Shown piece after piece: positions 1 to 11,246 of a DNA stretch of 64,000 nucleotides. The first letter of the stretch is position 1. Each line of letters opens with the position of its first letter. Position numbers and translations under genes: made by a program. Origin of the DNA: Didymodactylos carnosus (Eukaryota; Rotifera; Eurotatoria; Philodinida; Philodinidae); contig CAJNOQ010000065.1 in NCBI GenBank assembly GCA_905250885.1, positions 1-64,000 on the forward strand, read 5' to 3'. The notes below the pieces were generated by a model. It did not search any database. It worked only from the letters and a program-made list of their open reading frames with translations, and was not told the DNA's origin.

Positions 1-195
1 GTCATTTGCGCGAAATAGGCGCCAAATAAAAATATTTCCATCGAACCAAAGAAAAAGGGGATTAAAACCTGTTTGCCTGCTCAGCGCCACTCTTGGCCCA
101 TCTTCAGGTGGCTGTATTAATAAACTCAATTTTGCAAATGGATGAACAGGTTCGACGAGAATATTTTTATTTGGCGCCTATTTCGCGCAAATGAC
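1..195. repeat. Small foldback element (MITE-like) with 36-bp perfect TIRs
   Basis: The first 36 bases (1-36, starting GTCATTTGCGCGAAATAGGC) are repeated exactly as the reverse complement at 160-195. The match continues imperfectly inward through TCGAACC. The 123-bp centre holds no ORF. It contains, on the minus strand, a CCTGAAGATGGGCC hairpin motif of the kind often seen near Penelope-like retroelement ends. The left end coincides with the window edge, so the target duplication cannot be checked and the element may extend outside. I infer a non-autonomous DNA transposon or foldback element; family unknown. Confidence 0.75.
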
Positions 196-1154
196 CTGTT
201 AGTCTAGCTTTTGTTCTAGTCGTTATAGCCCGACAGAACGAAACGAATTCTCATTCGAATCTGTCGATGTTTTCTAGTACAGATTGATGTGCTCTATCCA
301 TTAATGAGATTATTTCGAATTTTCTACACGGATTAGTGTTCCGGGTTAGTGTTTTGTTAAGAAAGATTAGGAAATACATCACGGGTGTGTCAGCTATTCT
401 CGATCTATAATAAATCCATATTTATTCAAATGCCATCCAAAGCATACATTTCCAAGCTTCTAGATCGTCACGATTAATTTCTTTTTGAAATGTGACTAGT
501 TATTTTAAACAAAATGTTTATCACCTCAACATCCTAAAGGAACAGGGCGAATGGTATCCTTTCATACAGAAACTTTTTTTATAACCTCGTTGACTTTTTT
601 CGCTCGTACGTATTCCGTTAGAGGCAAAGCGATAAAATAAATTAAAATCTTTCACTAATATCAGTTTTTGTCTGAAAGAAAATTTTCTTTTGAAGGTGAA
701 CGAATAATTTTTCATCGTCAAAAACAACATCTTTTTAGTGTTTTTCTTTTAAAACCAAAACAAAATGGAATTAAAGGCAAGAAACACCTACAGATAGACT
801 AGATATGGTGCTCTAAACGATGGTGAAAATCCCGAGTCTCTACTATGTATAATTTACAAATGGCAAACAAAATGATAGTGTAGTGGTGGATGCATAATTT
901 TTCATTCCACTGTAATATTAAGCATTATTAGTTTAACTATATGTTCAAGTACTGTAGGCAATTTTCGTTTTATCGATGTCTTATTTCCCTGAACTAATGA
1001 TAAACATTTGCACAATTTCTCTCAACAGCATCAACATCGTTGATACTTATGAAGGAGAAGCGTTTGACGTATTCAAAGAAACATCTTATTCTCTATTGTG
1101 TGTACTTTACTTGATCACCGCTAAGATTTTTAATTTGTTTTTCTTTGTTTTTAG

Positions 1155-2071
1155 TTGCTTGGCGAATTATTACTTGATCGTTATAATTTTTCTGTGATGA
1201 CACGCTATATAACAAATACGGACAATTTGAAATTAATGATGAATTTATTAAAAGAAAAAAGCAAGAATATACAATTTGAAGCGTTCCATGTGTTTAAGGT
1301 GAGATGCTTACATATATAGAAATTAAAGTTAAATTATAATACAGAACATAAAAACATCTCGATGAATCTATCGAAGATTACTGTTGAATAAACTATTCAG
1401 TTATAGGTCGAATTTCAAGTTAGAATTATCACGAACATATTCTATCTCTTTCTCAAACTTTGTCTGATTAAATTAGATTTTTTTTTTTGAGTTTCTAGAA
1501 ATGCAGAGTTCATATTTCTCTACGAAAAGCTTCTGTTCTCCTGTAAGATTTTTGATTAAAAGGGAAGATACTTTAATTTCGTATTTTAAAAATTTTTAAA
1601 TTGTTTTAATAAAATACGAAATTAAAGTATCTTCCCTTTTAATCAAATCTTATCTATTTCGTATCAGCCAGGTGTTACTCAATAAGTAGAATTTTTGCTT
1701 GAAATTTTGTACTCATTTAGTAACAAACTCCTAACGGAGCACCCGAGCACACATAAATATAGAACATCATTTCTTTATTCTAATCTCTCATTTCTTAGGA
1801 AAATGTTTAATCTAATTATATTTGGATATATTCAAACGTTTATTATTTTCTTATATGTTTATGTAATTAATGTTTTTTTTCCCTATTTCAGATATTTGTT
1901 GCCAATCCAACAAAACCTAAACCGATCGCCGATATTTTATTACGTAATCGTGATAAATTAATTGACTTTTTAACTACTTTTCATACGGATCGTACAGATG
2001 ATGAACAATTTAATGATGAAAAAGCTTATTTAATTAAGCAAATAAGTGAATTGAAAGATATGAAAATTTGA
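1155..2071 (+). CDS. CAB39: CAB39/MO25-like scaffold protein, C-terminal two exons
   Basis: MO25 is the armadillo-type scaffold that binds STRAD and activates the LKB1 kinase in the cytosol. Two exons are clear: 1155-1298 (48 codons, beginning [14 protein letters not shown] and ending [11 protein letters not shown]) and 1892-2071 (59 codons plus TGA, with [15 protein letters not shown]). Both match the most conserved C-terminal part of MO25 and join in phase 0 across an intron with GTGAGA and TTTCAG ends. The exon that should precede LLGELLLD (the YVTKRQSLK segment) is not visible in 200-1154. A weak possible fragment (YEGEAFDVFKE, near 1050) does not align convincingly. The 5' exons are therefore either left of the window beyond the foldback at 1-195, or lost, which would make this a truncated copy. 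The intron holds a 41-43 bp inverted repeat. Confidence 0.85.
1545..1651. repeat. Inverted repeat inside the CAB39 intron
   Basis: The left arm 1545-1587 and right arm 1611-1651 are reverse complements apart from a two-base length difference in a T run. A 23-bp AT-rich loop separates them. The arms contain AAAGGGAAGATACTTTAATT and its complement. It is a strong hairpin and probably a small foldback transposon relic. Confidence 0.75.
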
Positions 2072-2157
2072 TCATGAATAACAACAACAAATTAAAAATA
2101 CATTGTCGTTATCTTTAATTTATTTTTTTCTTTCGTCAAAAATAAGCAGCTTTTAAA

Positions 2158-2196
2158 CTCACACACACACACACACATACACACATACACACATAA
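2158..2196. repeat. CA microsatellite
   Basis: A run of CA dinucleotides interrupted by TA, just after the CAB39 stop codon. Confidence 0.9.
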
Positions 2197-3310
2197 ATGA
2201 GAGGACGGATTATAAATTAAATGCACTCGTAAATACACTTTTTTTCCTCTACGTTTGTTTGTTTGTTTTTTACAAAAACGTCCTCCCTTGTCTTTCATTA
2301 AAAACTGTGTTTATGGTTGACATCTTCTTCGTGCTTTCTGTTTGTTGCTCATATTTTTTTTTTTTGTTTATTTCGTTTCTCTTTGACGTTTCGGGTGCAC
2401 ATCTTTTAATCAAAAGCGTGCATTAAAACACAAATAAGTGAATAAAACAAAAAAAGATGATAGAATTACTACAGACATGATGTCTTTTACTAGTTGTTTT
2501 TTGCATGAATGTTCTATAACCGGACTAGAATGTTTCTATTATATATACATATGAACCTCCTCTTTGAACGATAGCTCTTTTTTGTGTTTATGGACAATAT
2601 GAGTTCTTGTTATTGCTGTTGATTGTGCGTTTATCAATAATTAATTCAATTTTTGGGCAAAATTAGAAGACGAAAAATATGTGATTTATAAAAAACAATT
2701 TTATGTGTAGTGCACTTTTTTTTGTTCATTGTATTTTTTTTTTCTCTATATTTTCTAGTTAAGTTTGTTATTCAACCGGTGGGTGATGATAGGGAGAGGG
2801 GTTAAAACGACGATAGAGAAACAAAAGTAAAATAAAAAAAAGAAAAAGACATGAGCGAATCCAGATATATAACGATTTAATAACTTTCATTCAAAAACTG
2901 ATTATCAATTGTGATTTGCTGATTGTGAATATGAATTTGTAGTAATTCTTCTTCTGCATAGTACATGACAAAAACTAAACTTTCGCATTGAGTTAGAAGG
3001 ATTTGTCAATGATACTTATTAAAGATTCCTTGCGCTCATGAGCGAGAAGTGGAATTGGAAAAAATACATTTTCATGCATAAAATTTTGTCATGGGTACGG
3101 TTACATCAGTAATATTGAAAAGTTACACAAAATTTGGAGAAAAGTACTACTGAGAATCCATGAGAGATGTCCGGTCATGACATTTATTCCGTAATTCAAT
3201 TGCTCTTATGTGACATAATTCATCACTACTGTGCCTTGACTTTCTCTTCTGTGGCTCACCATCATTATGTCAAAACCTTTCTTTCTCACGTCAATGTAAT
3301 ATTCATCTTC

Positions 3311-3416
3311 CTATGATACTTTCACATTCCCTGTTTCACATAGTTTTCTGACGAAAGTGAGAAGATTAGAAAAGCAGAAAATTCTATAAAACAGGGAATG
3401 TGAAAGTAATCATAGA
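3311..3416. repeat. Hairpin-forming inverted repeat, about 26-bp arms
   Basis: The left arm (3311-3336, CTATGATACTTTCACATTCC then CTGTTT) and the right arm (about 3388-3416) are reverse complements with a one-base insertion. The 50-bp loop carries no gene. Probable remnant of a foldback element. Confidence 0.65.
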
Positions 3417-3648
3417 AAGGGAAAATCAAAGTCAGTGCATATCGCTTGACTTCTAGAACATATTTCTAAGGGTAAAATAACTGTAGGAATAAATTCTGTA
3501 CCTAGACATCTATACAATTAATAAATAAATCATTCAGTTTTATTTTTAGCAAGAAATCTAGAAACATAAAAAAAAATAAAAACATGAAGAGTGAAAAAAT
3601 AAAATATATCATTACAATAGAATGAAGAATAACAACAACATTGACTTA

Positions 3649-4520
3649 GGAGGGAACATTTTCAAGTGATTCGGCCCGATTTGGCTAATATTTTGCTGAT
3701 CGATAGGGATCAACAAAAATTCTAAGAGGATTCGTGCTTACGCGGTTTCCTTCTTGAGTTATGATCGATTTAGTAAGATTCCAGTTTTGGGTATTTCCAC
3801 TATAACAGCCTGTGCAAACGTACTGGAGAGCTGAAACTCGTGGCAATGATAGCCCTGGGTATTATTCTTTTGTATTTTCAAATACGGTCTGTCTCATCCT
3901 GCAGAGCGAAAATCGTTTGAATCTAAATATCCGGTACAAAAATTAATTTCTCAGCAATCAAGGGAAAATAGCAAAAATTATTACCTTTCTTTGCGTGGTG
4001 GGACAAAACATAGTTTTTTTAGACATGCGATCATAACGACTAATCATTTGTTTTCAAAATTAAGAAAATTAATCTGAATAGATCAAGTTTGACTAAGCTT
4101 TATTTATTTTATTGGAAGGTTCAAATTATTGGCAAAAAATAATGAAATTCTTGCGCCCTCAATTCTAACTGAAAATTATTTAAATTACAGATGGAAAATA
4201 GAGCTTTTCGAGACGCATGCGATGGCTACTTCAGCTTTCCTCTCTCATAAACTTTTAGCAGATAATACTAAAAAAACTGTTAACTACGTTTATTTTTTTA
4301 ACATTTTAGTACTTCTCACCGTTTCTTATGGCATTTTACATCTTCAGATTTTGCAATAAAACAGTCAATACATTTTTTGTAGAGAATTCAACAGGAAATC
4401 TTTTGGTAAAAAACCTAGTTCAATCTAGTGTAAGGAGAAGGAGAAAATTTGAAAATACAAACAGTCTAATTTTATTCTGAGCCACCCGATATTAGCCGAT
4501 CACTTGGAAATGTTCCCTCG
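3649..4520. mobile_element. Non-autonomous PIF/Harbinger-like element (872 bp)
   Basis: The left end reads GGAGGGAACATTTTCAAGTG and the complement of the right end reads CGAGGGAACATTTCCAAGTG. Similarity continues further in (CGGCTAATAT-type words). The element is flanked on both sides by TTA, the three-base target duplication typical of PIF/Harbinger elements. No transposase or Myb-like ORF is recognisable inside; the 76-codon ORF at 4129-4359 matches nothing I know. Superfamily assignment rests on the TTA duplication alone. Confidence 0.6.
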
Positions 4521-4928
4521 TTAGATATTAAGATATTTATTAACTGGTTTTTTAAATGATTAAATAGAAAAACAGAAAACAAAATCACTATGCTCGTGAT
4601 ATAGCTCTAACTTGACAGAACACTTTTAGATCAAGGCTAAATACGGATTTGCGAGTTCAAAGCGTAAGCTTGCGCAGATCCATATCCGTTTTTATTAAGG
4701 AGAAAAAAAAATACAGTCAAAAGACATAATAGTTGATAGAAAGCAATGGTATTTGTGGATGGTAGAGAGGGAGGGAGAAAGATAGAATTTTTGTACAGAA
4801 AACTAAAACAAAATAATCGATTTATTTTAGAAAATAATATTATTATTATTTTTTATATGATTGATCATAGCAGATAGAAAAAATGTAAAAAATAGAGAAT
4901 GCTAAACATATTTTGTTTGTATTGAAAC

Positions 4929-4980
4929 TGAACTCTGTTTAAACTCTCTGAACTCTATTTAAACTCTCTGAACTCTTCTA
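4929..4980. repeat. Short tandem repeat, period about 21 bp
   Basis: The unit AACTCTNTTTAAACTCTCTG occurs a little over two times in a row. Confidence 0.7.
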
Positions 4981-5182
4981 CTTTATGACTCGACTTCGAA
5001 GGCTTATTATGAAAAAATGTTAATATCAAATATTTTCTTCATAGATTTAAATTCGGCAAATTTAATTTTTTACTAGACGATCACTACTCGAAATATATTC
5101 ATTGAGTATTATCTTTCCTGCTAATTTGTGCATTGATAAAAGTGGAGGTAAATGAGTTGACTATTTTCTATCATATGCGCAG

Positions 5183-5661
5183 CAGAGATGAGCGATGGAC
5201 GAGGATCCTCGAGAGGTCCCGCGATTCTTCATGGGGTGGACCTCGCGAAGAAGATTTTTTAAAAGCTTGACGAGGCACGGGACGATGACGAGGCAAGAAC
5301 TTCATTTTACGTGAACCAACCCCGCGAAAGACATTTATCCTTGTGAGCGAAAGACGTTACGTTTACTTTGATCTACATGTACAATAAAGGTGATGGTTTT
5401 TCTTGTGAACCAAGACGAAACAATGAATAGCTTATGTTAGCAAAGATTTTCCGAACTTAGAAGGATCGATGAGAAAGTGCCAGATGAAAATTTGATCAAG
5501 CGTTAACGATGGATGAGGCGGCGAGGGCGCACAAAGCTTACGGAGCGATTCTTGCGAAGTACATTTATTGAAATTTGGCGAGGTATGGGCCGATGACGGA
5601 ACAGGAAGTTTGCGAGGCGATCTCCACGAGGGAGCTAAACATAGTTCATTGCCCGCCTCTG
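5183..5661. mobile_element. Non-autonomous hAT-like element (479 bp)
   Basis: It begins CAGAGATGAGCG and ends TTGCCCGCCTCTG (complement CAGAGGCGGGCAA), a hAT-style terminus. The flanking octamers ATGCGCAG and ATACGTAG agree at 6 of 8 positions, with two transitions, as expected of an old 8-bp target duplication. The interior is more GC-rich than its surroundings and repeats words such as GATGGACGAGG and GACGAGGCACGGG. No transposase is present. The right octamer overlaps the first bases of the adjoining mariner, so either the hAT element landed on the mariner end or the octamer match is partly chance. Confidence 0.6.
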
Positions 5662-5664
5662 ATA

Positions 5665-6564
5665 CGTAGTGTGTTCAAAAAGTTCTCTGACTGATTTTAT
5701 TTAAACAAAGGCAAAAAGTGTTATGGAACAAGTCTGTTGTCTGCTTGAAGCTGACACGTTCTTCTACCTAGAGACGCAACGATCTCTAATTGATTAGACA
5801 TCTATATGACAAAATGACAATTTTTTTTGAAACTGCCTTCGATGCACTGAAGGAAAATCAAAAGATTTAAGCATCGCCCAGTAACAAACCTTTTTATTCT
5901 AGGCAGCTAGTTGTCATCCATTATTCATGAAAATATAGGAACAGTTAACGATAGTAATGCTCTCTTATATGAAACGATATTTAAATCGTCATATCGTTTT
6001 AAAGATGGACGATCAATCGTCGAACATGATTCTCCTATGGTATACCAGACGTTACGTCACATAACAAAAGCGTAAAAGATGTTGAAAGTCTAGTTATTAA
6101 AAATTATTCAGATAATAACTGAGGCATATTACGTAAGTATTTTGGTAAATCAACTTCGCCTACAAATTAGAAAAATAATGCTGAAATTCAATTTCACTAC
6201 TACAGTACACATATCATACCTTGTTTCGTCTGCTATCCATGATTCTAAACATCAGTTACTGCAATACCCTCTTATTTTGGAGATGTTACCGCCAGTAATT
6301 ATTATCTACTTTCAGTTTTAAACGACCGTCTCAGATAAAAATACTACGATAACCAAAGTTCACTATATTCGGCAATACATCAGTGCCTGAACCGTCTGTC
6401 TGAAGATGACTTTACAACAGCTATACAAAAGTTTCCAGAGCGTTGGTAAAAGTATATTATTGCAGAGGGGAGATACTTCGAGAAAGAAAACATAAACTTA
6501 TGACTGTAACTTATTTTGTTGTTTTTAAATAAAATCAGTTCGGGAACTTTTTGAACGCACTACG
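5665..6564 (+). pseudogene. Dead Tc1/mariner-family element (mariner clade), 900 bp
   Basis: The terminal repeats are CGTAGTGTGTTCAAAAAGTT at 5665 and the complement of CGTAGTGCGTTCAAAAAGTT ending at 6564; similarity continues for about 45 bp into TGATTTTATTTAAA. The left side is flanked by TA and the right by TT. Plus-strand translation in shifting frames recovers mariner transposase pieces: a DGRSIVEHDSP-like segment near 6000 and DDFTTAIQKFPERW at about 6406-6447, the usual C-terminal block. An in-frame TAA follows PERW where mariners usually have Gln, and other frameshifts interrupt the gene. It cannot encode a transposase. Confidence 0.85.
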
Positions 6565-9030
6565 TTGCAGCAGTAGTAATACAGGTACAATAGGTGAATT
6601 CACAGGTAGAATACAAGTACGATAGGTGTATAATTAAACTTAAATAAAATCATTATTCTACGACTCAATTATCAGAAACGTTTTTAGAAAGTCAAAAGCT
6701 CGATTGAAAATTAAAAAATTGTTATTAACGAAAATTTTACCAAAACATCTATTCAATGAAAGGGTGGACTCGGTATTTTCTAAATAACTCGAGAGAGAAA
6801 AGAGCTGCAGTAGTAAAAACTCCAAAAGTCTTTTCAAGTGTAGAATGATAAGAGAATTTTCGAAAAACCAGTGTGGTTTTTCAAAAATTACAGTGACAAT
6901 ATAGTGTTCTTTTTACCGAGGTAAAACTCCGTTCAAGATATGATTAAAACAAACATTGCTATCAGATTCATCGTGTTCGATTATGTATATACTATACAAT
7001 GTCAGTTTTATTCTAAGTTATTGCATACCAGTTCTGTGGCTCCTACAAAATCCAATATCAATCACTGAAAATCAAGGTCACAATAACTCCAACTTTGGAA
7101 AACGTACTATATGCTATCTATTGATAAAGAGAGCACTTTATTCCTATTTCCTGTATTCATGTTGGAAATTGACTAAAATGTTGATAAGATTAGAATGTGG
7201 TGTCGGAAGTTTTAAGGATACTCGTTAATCTAAATTATATTTGAGAATTGTGTTTAGAAGAAACTAATAAAAAACTGCTTGCATATAACGAGAAAAAAAA
7301 TCATATTTTTCTCTCTAAAATAACACACAACATTTTTCAAAACATTTTTACCTAGATTAGAAACGACCATATGTGGTAAGATATATTAATTATTCTAAAA
7401 TGAATTTATTTTATACTCGTTTTCGAGAACTGAGAATCCCAAATGAATAAGAGATTAGTGTAAGAAAAAAGGTAAAAATCCGCGTGTTTAGAATGAAGAA
7501 AACAAAAATAAATTTGTTCGATGTACGAATATCTTAAAGTACAGTCTTAGGCATGTTTCATTTTTAGAATAAAATATAATTTTATAAAGAAAAAAATGTT
7601 AATGTGATCACATAATTTTCACAAGTTTAATAAAAAAAATGACTATTCATTTGTTAGATCAATTATGCGCTTAAATAAAATGAGGATATGAATTTTACCC
7701 TAAGATTTTGTTGCATTTTAATTAAGACTGTAATATTCACTAGAGATAAATTGTAGAAAAACGTATAGAAAAAATTCTCTTTTATCTACTTCATTTTTTT
7801 ATTTCTACACTTTTTTTTCCTCTCACAGTATCTATTTCCATCAAGTGTATAAAAGCAAAAAAAAGACAAACAAAAAACTTCGAATCTATAACACCACCTG
7901 CATAGTGAACATTTATTACGCCTAGATGTAATGAATATTTATTTATCTTAACAAAAAATTTATTTAAATTCAATATAGTTCGACAAATTTATACATTATT
8001 GAAAGTCTCACTTATAATCAATTTTCAATCATAAAATGACGTCAGATTTGTTTCTACAAAGTAAGTATAAATAGATTACTAAATTAATGTAAATTTCTAT
8101 TCTTACCCCCTCCCCACTGCGTATATAATTCAAATATTTCATCTCTCTCGGATGTAGTCATAAGCCGTTTCTGACAACTTCAGTTATTTATATATATAAT
8201 CAAAAACGAAATATATCAAACATTTGTATATCTAAATATTCTAATAAGATGACTTGTAGTCACATGATCTTGGTAAAATCTTAGTTACAAGATATTTCTC
8301 TAGGAAATTTCTATTCGATAATGTGACATCAACAGTAGATTACAAGATCATCCGTTTTATTTCTATCTACTTTTTCTTACTAAGAATTAGTTTAGAAATT
8401 GTATTTCTTAAATCGTAGCCGTTTTTTTGATATGATAGTCAAATTTTTAATTTGTATGAAATTAGAAAAAAAATTTTTCCATTGTGAAGTTCGATTTACT
8501 TTTTCATACAGGATCACATTATTATTAAGTTAATGTTAATGTATCTTTTTTCAACTTTTTTCCACTATCATTCGTAAGATGAAAACATTAAGTAGGCAAA
8601 ATATTAACTGAGTTGTAACTTGCCTTTTGAAATCATAATTCATTAGTTGATAAATGAATAGCATTTATTATTTTTATTAATAATTAGAATGGGAAGTTGT
8701 TGCTCTGAGCATGAATTTGATAATAGTTTTCTTCGTTCTAGCGTGAACATTAAAAAAAAATTAAATATCAACATTTTGATGAAAACAATTATGTTCAAAT
8801 TGATTGAATTTTTGTCCCACTTTTTTCTTATTTGCAAAACAGGCAAAGAAAAATATCTTTTTATTTTTTTCTTAAAATTTGTTAATCAAGAAGAGATAGA
8901 AGATCGATTGATAATGATATTTATTTAGTTTTTATACTTGATTAACTTAAGGTAAAAGAAATTACAAACAAGATCAGTTGATGAGAAGGATCTATTCCTT
9001 TAAATGTCGATTTTTATATTAAATTTTTAG

Positions 9031-9318
9031 AATCATTTTGTTTTGTTTCTATGCTATTTTCTAGTGTTTATCTTCCTCTTACTACTAATTCATTCTTCTT
9101 CAATGCAACCAGTTCAATTCATGGATGATGATTCGGATCCAGTAATAATGAATTACAAGAATATGTTATTATCTGACAGAAATAATCTTGGACGATATTT
9201 AGGAGAATCAATCATTGGTCATAATAGCGACGGTAATCTTCGTCTAATGAAACGTATCATTATGTTACCTCGAGTAGGTAAACGTTCACTTCGAGATCCT
9301 ACAGCGTTCAAAATATAA
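9031..9318 (+). CDS. Candidate neuropeptide precursor (PRV-amide type), 3' coding exon
   Basis: The open frame runs from a good acceptor (TTTTTAG at 9024-9030) to TAA. It encodes a hydrophobic leucine-rich stretch ending in HSSS (signal-peptide-like), an acidic spacer (QFMDDDSDP), then near the end RLMKR-IIMLPRVG-KR-SLRDPTAFKI. KR sites flank IIMLPRVG, whose C-terminal Gly would give an amidated IIMLPRV-NH2. The PRV-amide ending resembles insect periviscerokinin/CAPA peptides, and more loosely the PRM-amide small cardioactive peptides of molluscs. No ATG precedes the hydrophobic part in this exon, so the initiator Met must come from an upstream exon that I could not locate; the first in-frame ATG (about 9103) lies after the signal region. 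The organisation is seen in sequence; peptide function is inferred. Confidence 0.6.
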   Translation, partial: NHFVLFLCYFLVFIFLLLLIHSSSMQPVQFMDDDSDPVIMNYKNMLLSDRNNLGRYLGESIIGHNSDGNLRLMKRIIMLPRVGKRSLRDPTAFKI

Positions 9319-10047
9319 CAAAAGCAAATTTAATTTATTTTAAATAATTAACTATACTAATTTTAATGTCATGTATTTACAAAAAAATGGTTTATAAAGA
9401 TCAGAAAATGTATCTAAAAGTTTCAAAAAGCGAAAAAACGTTATGGTATGAACGTTTTTGAACTTTGTTGTTCTTGTTTTTGTTTTTTATTCGATCATCA
9501 AAACAAATAAAGGAGTACAAATCAAAATAAAACATATGAGCACAACTATTTACAACTTTTTAATATTCTCATCATTGTTGAATAAGATCTTGTCAAATTT
9601 TTAGATCTTTAGTAGATTGACATGTATTAAGATTTTCATACTTTGTCATAGGTGTAATTTCATCGGTTTATCCTGAACAAACACAAAGAATCTTTTGACA
9701 TCATCGTTTGAAACTGTCATCATTTGAAATCATTATTGACATTCCTTTTTGTCTTTATGCCAGTAAAATAAAAAGTCTTAATGAGATTAAATAGTCATTC
9801 AATCAAGAAAGTTTGATAATCCAGTTCTCATATTTAGAATATGAATAAATGTCTATTTTCACAGTTTTACTCTTAGGTCAGCCATAGTCACAGTAGATGG
9901 AAAAGATGTCTAAGAAATGTCACGACAAATTCTAGTAGGCTATAATTACTTATATACAGTAGCCATTTATTTTTTTTTTATTTATTTTATTTTGGTAATA
10001 ACATAAAATAAATATAAAATATCTAACGTTTCAACCCCTGTATGCAA
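9319..10047. other. Probable 3' UTR and intergenic DNA
   Basis: AT-rich sequence after the neuropeptide candidate with no ORF of note. An AATAAA at about 9507 is a possible polyadenylation signal. Confidence 0.35.
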
Positions 10048-10316
10048 TAGAGATCTGCACAGTCAAAATTATTTGGCTTGGAGCTCTATCGAGGGTGCTT
10101 GTCCGTGCCCATCCGTGGAATTTTTTCGTTGCCCGTGTTTGCCCGTGTCCTTGCAGAAAAAAATATTTTTTGTTTCTCTCTGATGTGCCTGTGATTTTTT
10201 TTTGAAAAAACCATGCCCGTCGAAGAGCGCAGTTGCCCGTCCGTATCTTTTTCGAACCTGGTTGTACCACTCCATGCTTGCAGTCACAGGAATTCTCGTG
10301 TCCGCACAGATCTCTA
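10048..10316. mobile_element. Non-autonomous hAT-like element (269 bp)
   Basis: The ends are TAGAGATCTGCACAGTC and the complement of GTCCGCACAGATCTCTA. The flanking octamers GTATGCAA and GTATGCAG agree at 7 of 8 positions. The interior repeats CCCGT(G/C)C words, unlike the AT-rich surroundings. No coding sequence. The TAGAGAT start matches the element at 58099-58538, so both may use the same kind of transposase. Confidence 0.75.
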
Positions 10317-10420
10317 GTATGCAGGCTATCATCAGCGAAATGTACTACTTGAATTACTGAAAAAGGCTGACAAACAATAAACCAAGCACCAGATGACATT
10401 AGTCAACCGTATATTAGTGA

Positions 10421-11205
10421 CTTTTTCTTTTTCCTTTCATTTTTGTACTTGAGTCCGTCAGGGTGTACAATCAATGGTACTGATCTAACAGTATCGTTTA
10501 AGCTAGGAATATCAAATGCGATTGCTTAGGATTCGCGAATCAACAAACGATATAATAAATAAACTGTGTTAGTATGGAATCTCCTCCTCAGGTCCGACTT
10601 TAGCAGATATACTCATGAATTATTTAGAAACTGAACCAGATCCACTTTTAACTTCCGCTGGAGTTAATTTATGGCGACGATATGTAGATGATACGTTTAC
10701 CTTAGTCGATCCAACCGCATCAATAATCGATATTTTGTCTATTCTAAATTCATTCCATTTGAGTATAAAGTTTACACATGAGGCTGGAATTGAATGAATT
10801 ATTAGCATTTATAAACGTAAAGGTCATACGTGAAAGCTCACGTTACTCGACCACCGTATAGAGGAAAGATACGTTCACGGGTTTATTATTAAAATAGAAA
10901 TCTTATGTTCCTGTACCTCACAAATATTCTGCTATTTTCGGAATGATCCGTCGAGTGCTACGAATTTGTTTCTCATATGAGGCATTATATACCAAATTGA
11001 ATATTATTCGTAAAATTACCTCACAAAATGAATATCCAAGATTTTTCGTCGATAAATTGATAAGTATAAAATTAAGTAAATGATATATGAAATCAGATGT
11101 GATCGATAAAAAAGATGATGGATCAAACCAAGAAATGTTAGATCTGTACATTGATTGTGCATCCTGACGGACTCAAGCACAAAAATAAAAGGAAAAAGAA
11201 CTCAA
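10421..11205 (+). mobile_element. Penelope-like retroelement fossil with RT core, bounded by inverted repeats
   Basis: The stretch 10590-10797 encodes a Penelope-like reverse transcriptase block: LADILMNYLE, then LWRRYVDDTF with the catalytic YVDD, then a HLSIKFTHE-like segment. Similarity to the following RT thumb region continues to about 11140 with several breaks, so the copy is dead. It sits between inverted repeats of about 50 bp: 10421-10475 carries TACTTGAGTCCGTCAGG and 11150-11205 carries its near complement. Penelope-like elements are known for terminal repeats in either orientation and are abundant in rotifers (the Athena group). The element is much shorter than an intact one. Confidence 0.7.
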
Positions 11206-11246
11206 CAACGAGCTTTGGGTCGATAATCTAACTATGACTCATTTCC

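Larger units (their letters stand above)
2072..9030. other. Gene-poor stretch with several transposon remnants
   Basis: No ORF here shows a recognisable family or convincing exon structure. What can be seen is listed separately: a CA/TA microsatellite, a hairpin at 3311-3416, a Harbinger-like element, a 21-bp tandem repeat, a hAT-like element and a mariner copy. From about 6.6 to 9.0 kb I see only AT-rich unique sequence with short chance ORFs. Confidence 0.5.

Noticed and set aside
8689-8928. Plus-strand ORF starting MGSCCSEHEF, possibly a first exon for the neuropeptide candidate
   Set aside because: AT-rich, low-complexity C-terminus, no family match, and no donor that joins in phase with the exon at 9031.
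10031-10399. 122-codon minus-strand ORF
   Set aside because: Covers a small hAT-like element from end to end; no recognisable protein.
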